Part shown: positions 61,510-64,000 of the stretch, piece after piece
Layout: every line of letters starts with the position of its first letter
Position numbering within the stretch: the first letter of the stretch is position 1
Notes under the pieces: model-generated
Seen by the model: only the letters and a program-made list of their open reading frames with translations
Databases searched by the model: none
What the model was told of the DNA's origin: nothing
Assembly: GCA_030429545.1 (NCBI GenBank)
Contig: JAUIFF010000005.1
Location: 124,001-188,000 of the forward strand
DNA length: 64,000 nt
Source of the DNA: Polyangia bacterium
Lineage (GTDB): Bacteria; Myxococcota_A; Polyangia; Nannocystales; Nannocystaceae
Reading direction: 5' to 3'
Made by a program: the position numbers and the translations under genes

Positions 61510-62247
61510 GTGGTACACGCGCAAATGCTCCTGGGGTTGTCGCTTGTTGTCGCGGTCACGGCCTGCGAGGCAAGCCCGGGCGATCGCATGGGATACGCGG
61601 TCAAAGTCGCAATCGCTGGGCAGACCGGTGAACTCAATAGTCTGTTGAAGACGGGGGTCGACCCCAGTGAGGTGCTCGCGCAAGCGACTGCCGACGGCGA
61701 GTGCCGAATACCCGCACAAACGGCCGAGGTGCTTGTTGAGGCAGGTGCAAGGCCCCACCTGTGTTTGGTCGACTATGCGGCCGCGCACGATGTCGAGCTA
61801 TTAGGCAAAATTCTCGACCGCCAAAAGCACACAGTTACGAGGCTGGCACAAACAGCTGTCGAGTCACAAAACCTAGCACTTTACGAGGTTGCATTGGCAC
61901 ACACCCCGAACCAACAGCTGACGCACCGGATGCTCGAGGTGCTCGACGCCGGCTGGGATGAGGGGATTCGCCTAGCCGCCAATCAGCACCCCAAACTGCA
62001 CCTCGCACTCGCCCACATCACCCAGCGCACATTCCCCGAGAAAACCCGCAAGCTCGTCGTCCCGTCGTTGATTGCAGCAGGTATCCGTTGCGACATTGTG
62101 TGTGCCGGGAACGTCGGGCAGCTCGGCGACCGACTGCTTGTACGCCAGCTTTGGCAGCACGGTTTGCGAGAGCACAGGCAAACGGCGATCGAGGCCGCCG
62201 GGCTTATCCACGATACCGAAATGGCAGATTTTTTAACGCGCCAGTAG
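61510..62247 (+). CDS. Predicted lipoprotein, ankyrin-like helical repeats
   Basis: The 245-aa protein has a signal ending in AVTAC and starts at GTG 61510 or ATG 61525. The mature part is helical, with ankyrin-like beginnings such as GQTGELNSLLKTGVDPSEVL and QTAEVLVEAGARPHLCLVDY, which recur at about 33-residue intervals. The repeats are divergent and the later part cannot be assigned. It may be a protein-binding scaffold at the envelope. Confidence 0.65.
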   Translation: MVHAQMLLGLSLVVAVTACEASPGDRMGYAVKVAIAGQTGELNSLLKTGVDPSEVLAQATADGECRIPAQTAEVLVEAGARPHLCLVDYAAAHDVELLGKILDRQKHTVTRLAQTAVESQNLALYEVALAHTPNQQLTHRMLEVLDAGWDEGIRLAANQHPKLHLALAHITQRTFPEKTRKLVVPSLIAAGIRCDIVCAGNVGQLGDRLLVRQLWQHGLREHRQTAIEAAGLIHDTEMADFLTRQ

Positions 62248-62335
62248 GCGATTCGCAGGTTGTACCAAATAAAGATGTGTGTGCATGTTTGTTAGGCTGG
62301 GCAGCCACACAACGTGCTATCCTCGAGCCGAAACG

Positions 62336-63226
62336 ATGCCAAAAATCGCCCTTTGGTCGACAAACCTCGGCCGCCCAGCCGGCGGTGTAGAGGGCTGGTG
62401 TACCCGCCTTGAAACCAAGATGGTCGGCCTCGCAACCTGCGGCGTCGACCTGCTCATGCTGCCAGAGGTCGCCTGTGCACAGTGGCTGGCCGATGCGCCG
62501 CACAAACTGGTGGCCGCAGATCCACTTGGTTATCTCGCCCGCGAGGGGAAAACCGTGCTCCCACGACTTCTGGAGATAAGCAACAACACAGGGGTGGACC
62601 TACTCGCGGGCACGGTGCCGGCCGAGGGCGAAGGGGGAAAGTTGTACAACCGAGCGTTCCTGCTGACAGCCCAAGGAGATTGTAGATACCAGGACAAGCT
62701 GTTTTTAACGCCCGTCGAACAACAACTCGATGGCGGTCAAGCTTTCACGCCAGGTCAACAACTCCATGTATTTCGTTGGCGAGGCCTCAAAACAGCAATA
62801 GCGATTTGTCTCGATGTCGAGGTGCCGGCAGTAGCGAGTGCGTTGCAACAAGCCAAGGTCGAACTATTACTTGTACCCTCACGCAATGATGGGCTCACCG
62901 GGTACAATCGAGTGTTTGCATGTGCACGAGCGAGGGCGATTGAACTACAAGCATATGTGGCCGCAGTCGGAGCCGTGGGGACCCTCGGAGACGTGAGAAA
63001 TGTGTCAGGAGCCGCGATCTACGGGCCCTGTGAGGCGTGGGGGCCAAGCGACGGAATATGGGCCGCCCATCCACCACAGGCCGATGCAGATGACTTTGGC
63101 CCAATGTTGATTGGGCCAGAGCTTTCGCTCGAGGAGCTGCGAAAGTCGCGTGCGGGTGGGGCCGAAGTTTGGCCCGGGTATGCGCAGATGTCCCGGAATA
63201 TTGTGGTGTCTGATGTGGGCAACTAA
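62336..63226 (+). CDS. Carbon-nitrogen hydrolase (nitrilase superfamily)
   Basis: The 296-aa enzyme begins at ATG 62336. The catalytic triad is visible as LLMLPEVA (E44), YQDKLFLTP (K121) and AICLDVEVP (C158). LVPSRNDGLTGYNRVFACAR follows as in amidases of this superfamily. It hydrolyses an amide or nitrile that cannot be named from sequence. No signal peptide is present, so it is cytosolic. Its stop codon overlaps that of the convergent bioB gene by three bases. Confidence 0.88.
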   Translation: MPKIALWSTNLGRPAGGVEGWCTRLETKMVGLATCGVDLLMLPEVACAQWLADAPHKLVAADPLGYLAREGKTVLPRLLEISNNTGVDLLAGTVPAEGEGGKLYNRAFLLTAQGDCRYQDKLFLTPVEQQLDGGQAFTPGQQLHVFRWRGLKTAIAICLDVEVPAVASALQQAKVELLLVPSRNDGLTGYNRVFACARARAIELQAYVAAVGAVGTLGDVRNVSGAAIYGPCEAWGPSDGIWAAHPPQADADDFGPMLIGPELSLEELRKSRAGGAEVWPGYAQMSRNIVVSDVGN

Positions 63227-64000
63227 CCCAGAACCGGAAGTCGAGTCCGCTTCATCTCTGGCCGTTGCTCACCGCAGTGCAGCCCCTCCAGCCCCAACTG
63301 CGTCAACATATCCAAATCGTCCTGCACGCTGCGATTGGGCGTCGTCAAAAAGTCTCCGACCATCATCCCCGAAGCACCCGCTCCGAACATCATCGGCAGC
63401 AACTGCCCCAGGTGTGTTCTTCCGGCTGCGATGAAAATATTTTGCCGTGGCAGTGCCAAGCGGAAGCTGGCGATCACCCGCAAAATCTCCTGGGGTCCGA
63501 GCGGCTCGATCTTTTCTAGTTTGGTCCCGTCGATGCTCACCAGGAAGTTCAGTGGCACCTCGTCGACATCGAGCTCTCGCAGTTGCATCGCTAGCTCGGC
63601 TCGGTGCTCTGGCTTCTCGCCCATCCCGAAGATCCCTCCCACGCAGGTTCGCAGGCCGAGTTCTTTGGCGGTTTTGATGGTTTCGATTCGCTCGTCGTAG
63701 GTGTGCGTGGTGACGATTTTGGGGAAGAAGCTGCGACCTGTCTCTAAGTTGTGGTTGAGCTCCGTCAGGCCTGCTTCTTTGAGTTTGACCAGGCCCTCTC
63801 GGTCGACGAATCCCAATGACGCGTGGGCTTCGGTGTGGCCGGCGGCTCGGACGGCTCGCACGCCTTCGAGGATGTGCTCTAACGGTTTGCTTCCGTCTTT
63901 CATCCCTCGCGTGGCGGTGACTAGGCCTAGGGCGGTGGCTCCTTGGCTTGCGGCCTTGTGGCTGGCGGCCTCGATTTCGTGGGCCGGGAGGAACTTTTCA
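63223..64000 (-). CDS. bioB: Biotin synthase-like radical SAM enzyme (5' end outside window), atypical cluster ligands
   Basis: About 258 C-terminal residues are visible; the gene continues beyond the right edge, so the CxxxCxxC radical-SAM motif is not seen. BioB features are NHNLETG, THTYDERIETIKTAKELGL, VPLNFLVSIDGTKLE and GVGxFLTTPN-like GDFLTTPNRSVQDD. Two of the three cysteines that hold the sacrificial [2Fe-2S] cluster in E. coli are replaced: the position of C97 is Gly (GATALGLVTATRG) and that of C128 is His (TEAHASLGF). C188 (RTCVGG) and R260 (AAGRTHL) are kept. The enzyme may use another sulfur source or be a BioB-related enzyme. Confidence 0.85.
   Translation of the reverse strand, partial: EKFLPAHEIEAASHKAASQGATALGLVTATRGMKDGSKPLEHILEGVRAVRAAGHTEAHASLGFVDREGLVKLKEAGLTELNHNLETGRSFFPKIVTTHTYDERIETIKTAKELGLRTCVGGIFGMGEKPEHRAELAMQLRELDVDEVPLNFLVSIDGTKLEKIEPLGPQEILRVIASFRLALPRQNIFIAAGRTHLGQLLPMMFGAGASGMMVGDFLTTPNRSVQDDLDMLTQLGLEGLHCGEQRPEMKRTRLPVLG

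Larger units (their letters stand above)
782..62926. repeat. Dispersed 10-bp palindrome TGYANNTRCA, 45 copies
   Basis: Exact matches start at 782, 5035, 6140, 9867, 12247, 13440, 15094, 15337, 15496, 18299, 20360, 26316, 27829, 31898, 35310, 36051, 36668, 36728, 37010, 38364, 38934, 40183, 40415, 40425, 40547, 40921, 42457, 42769, 42866, 43471, 46772, 47171, 50525, 51175, 52601, 54915, 55083, 57370, 57767, 58022, 58578, 59655, 60707, 61091 and 62917. All four Y/R combinations and nearly all central dinucleotides occur. Many one-mismatch versions exist as well. They fall in coding and non-coding DNA. The list was made by eye and may miss a few. Confidence 0.85.

Noticed and set aside
782..62926. 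Explaining TGYANNTRCA by codon preference
   Set aside because: The sites occur in several frames, on both strands relative to genes, and between genes, so no codon pair preference produces them.

Overview
The window looks like a chromosomal segment of a myxobacterium, most likely of the Nannocystis/Enhygromyxa/Plesiocystis type. The evidence is about 60-63 % GC, a surface protein with a MYXO-CTERM-like tail (Gly-Gly-Cys, hydrophobic helix, Arg cluster), a lipoprotein with four Cys-rich CGDG...CDDGN (DUF4215-type) repeats, about fifteen predicted lipoproteins with Thr/Ser/Glu/Asp-rich linkers, a DUF1592/DUF1552 pair, and an H1-like Lys-rich protein. The genus is inferred; no rRNA or marker is present.

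Layout. 1-2.2 kb: a pair of M16 peptidase genes, one catalytic and one that has lost the zinc motif. 2.5-7.4 kb: a housekeeping cluster, promoter - tRNA-Gln(TTG) - prs - rplY - pth - hppA, closed by a strong terminator. 7.8-18.5 kb: ECF-type sigma factor, PP2C phosphatase fused to a cyclic-nucleotide-binding domain, ABC permease, bestrophin, serpin, ABC ATPase, trypsin-like lipoprotein. 19-22.5 kb: MYXO-CTERM protein, DUF1592 and DUF1552, translationally coupled. 23.6-29.5 kb: tgt, yajC, secD, secF and terminator. 29.5-34.8 kb: an accessory-looking stretch, visibly less GC-rich in parts, with a homologue of the plant 23-kDa jasmonate-induced protein, a membrane protein split by a G7 tract, hydrolases and a Reg_prop beta-propeller. 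34.8-44.9 kb: lipoproteins, recJ, a zinc-ribbon protein, a large glycosyltransferase-like membrane protein and an ilvE-type aminotransferase. 45-50.9 kb: an envelope trio of RND/MMPL transporter, LolA-like protein and DUF1302-like barrel. 51-64 kb: gamma-carbonic anhydrase, H1-like protein, sterol-desaturase-family hydroxylase, thioesterase, enoyl-CoA hydratase, old-yellow-enzyme, lipoproteins, a nitrilase-family enzyme and a partial bioB.

Two genome-level patterns stand out. First, a degenerate 10-bp palindrome, TGYANNTRCA, occurs at least 45 times in 64 kb where base composition predicts about two. It lies in coding and non-coding DNA on all gene types, like the HIP1 palindromes of cyanobacteria but with a different sequence. 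Second, four unrelated genes (ABC permease, serpin, H1-like protein, a 119-aa hypothetical) are each followed by a decayed tandem array whose units are copies of that gene's own 3' end; in three of the four arrays most units keep the final codons and an equivalently placed stop codon. I know of no described element class with this behaviour. A partial biotin synthase lacking two of the three usual [2Fe-2S] cysteines is the most interesting single enzyme.
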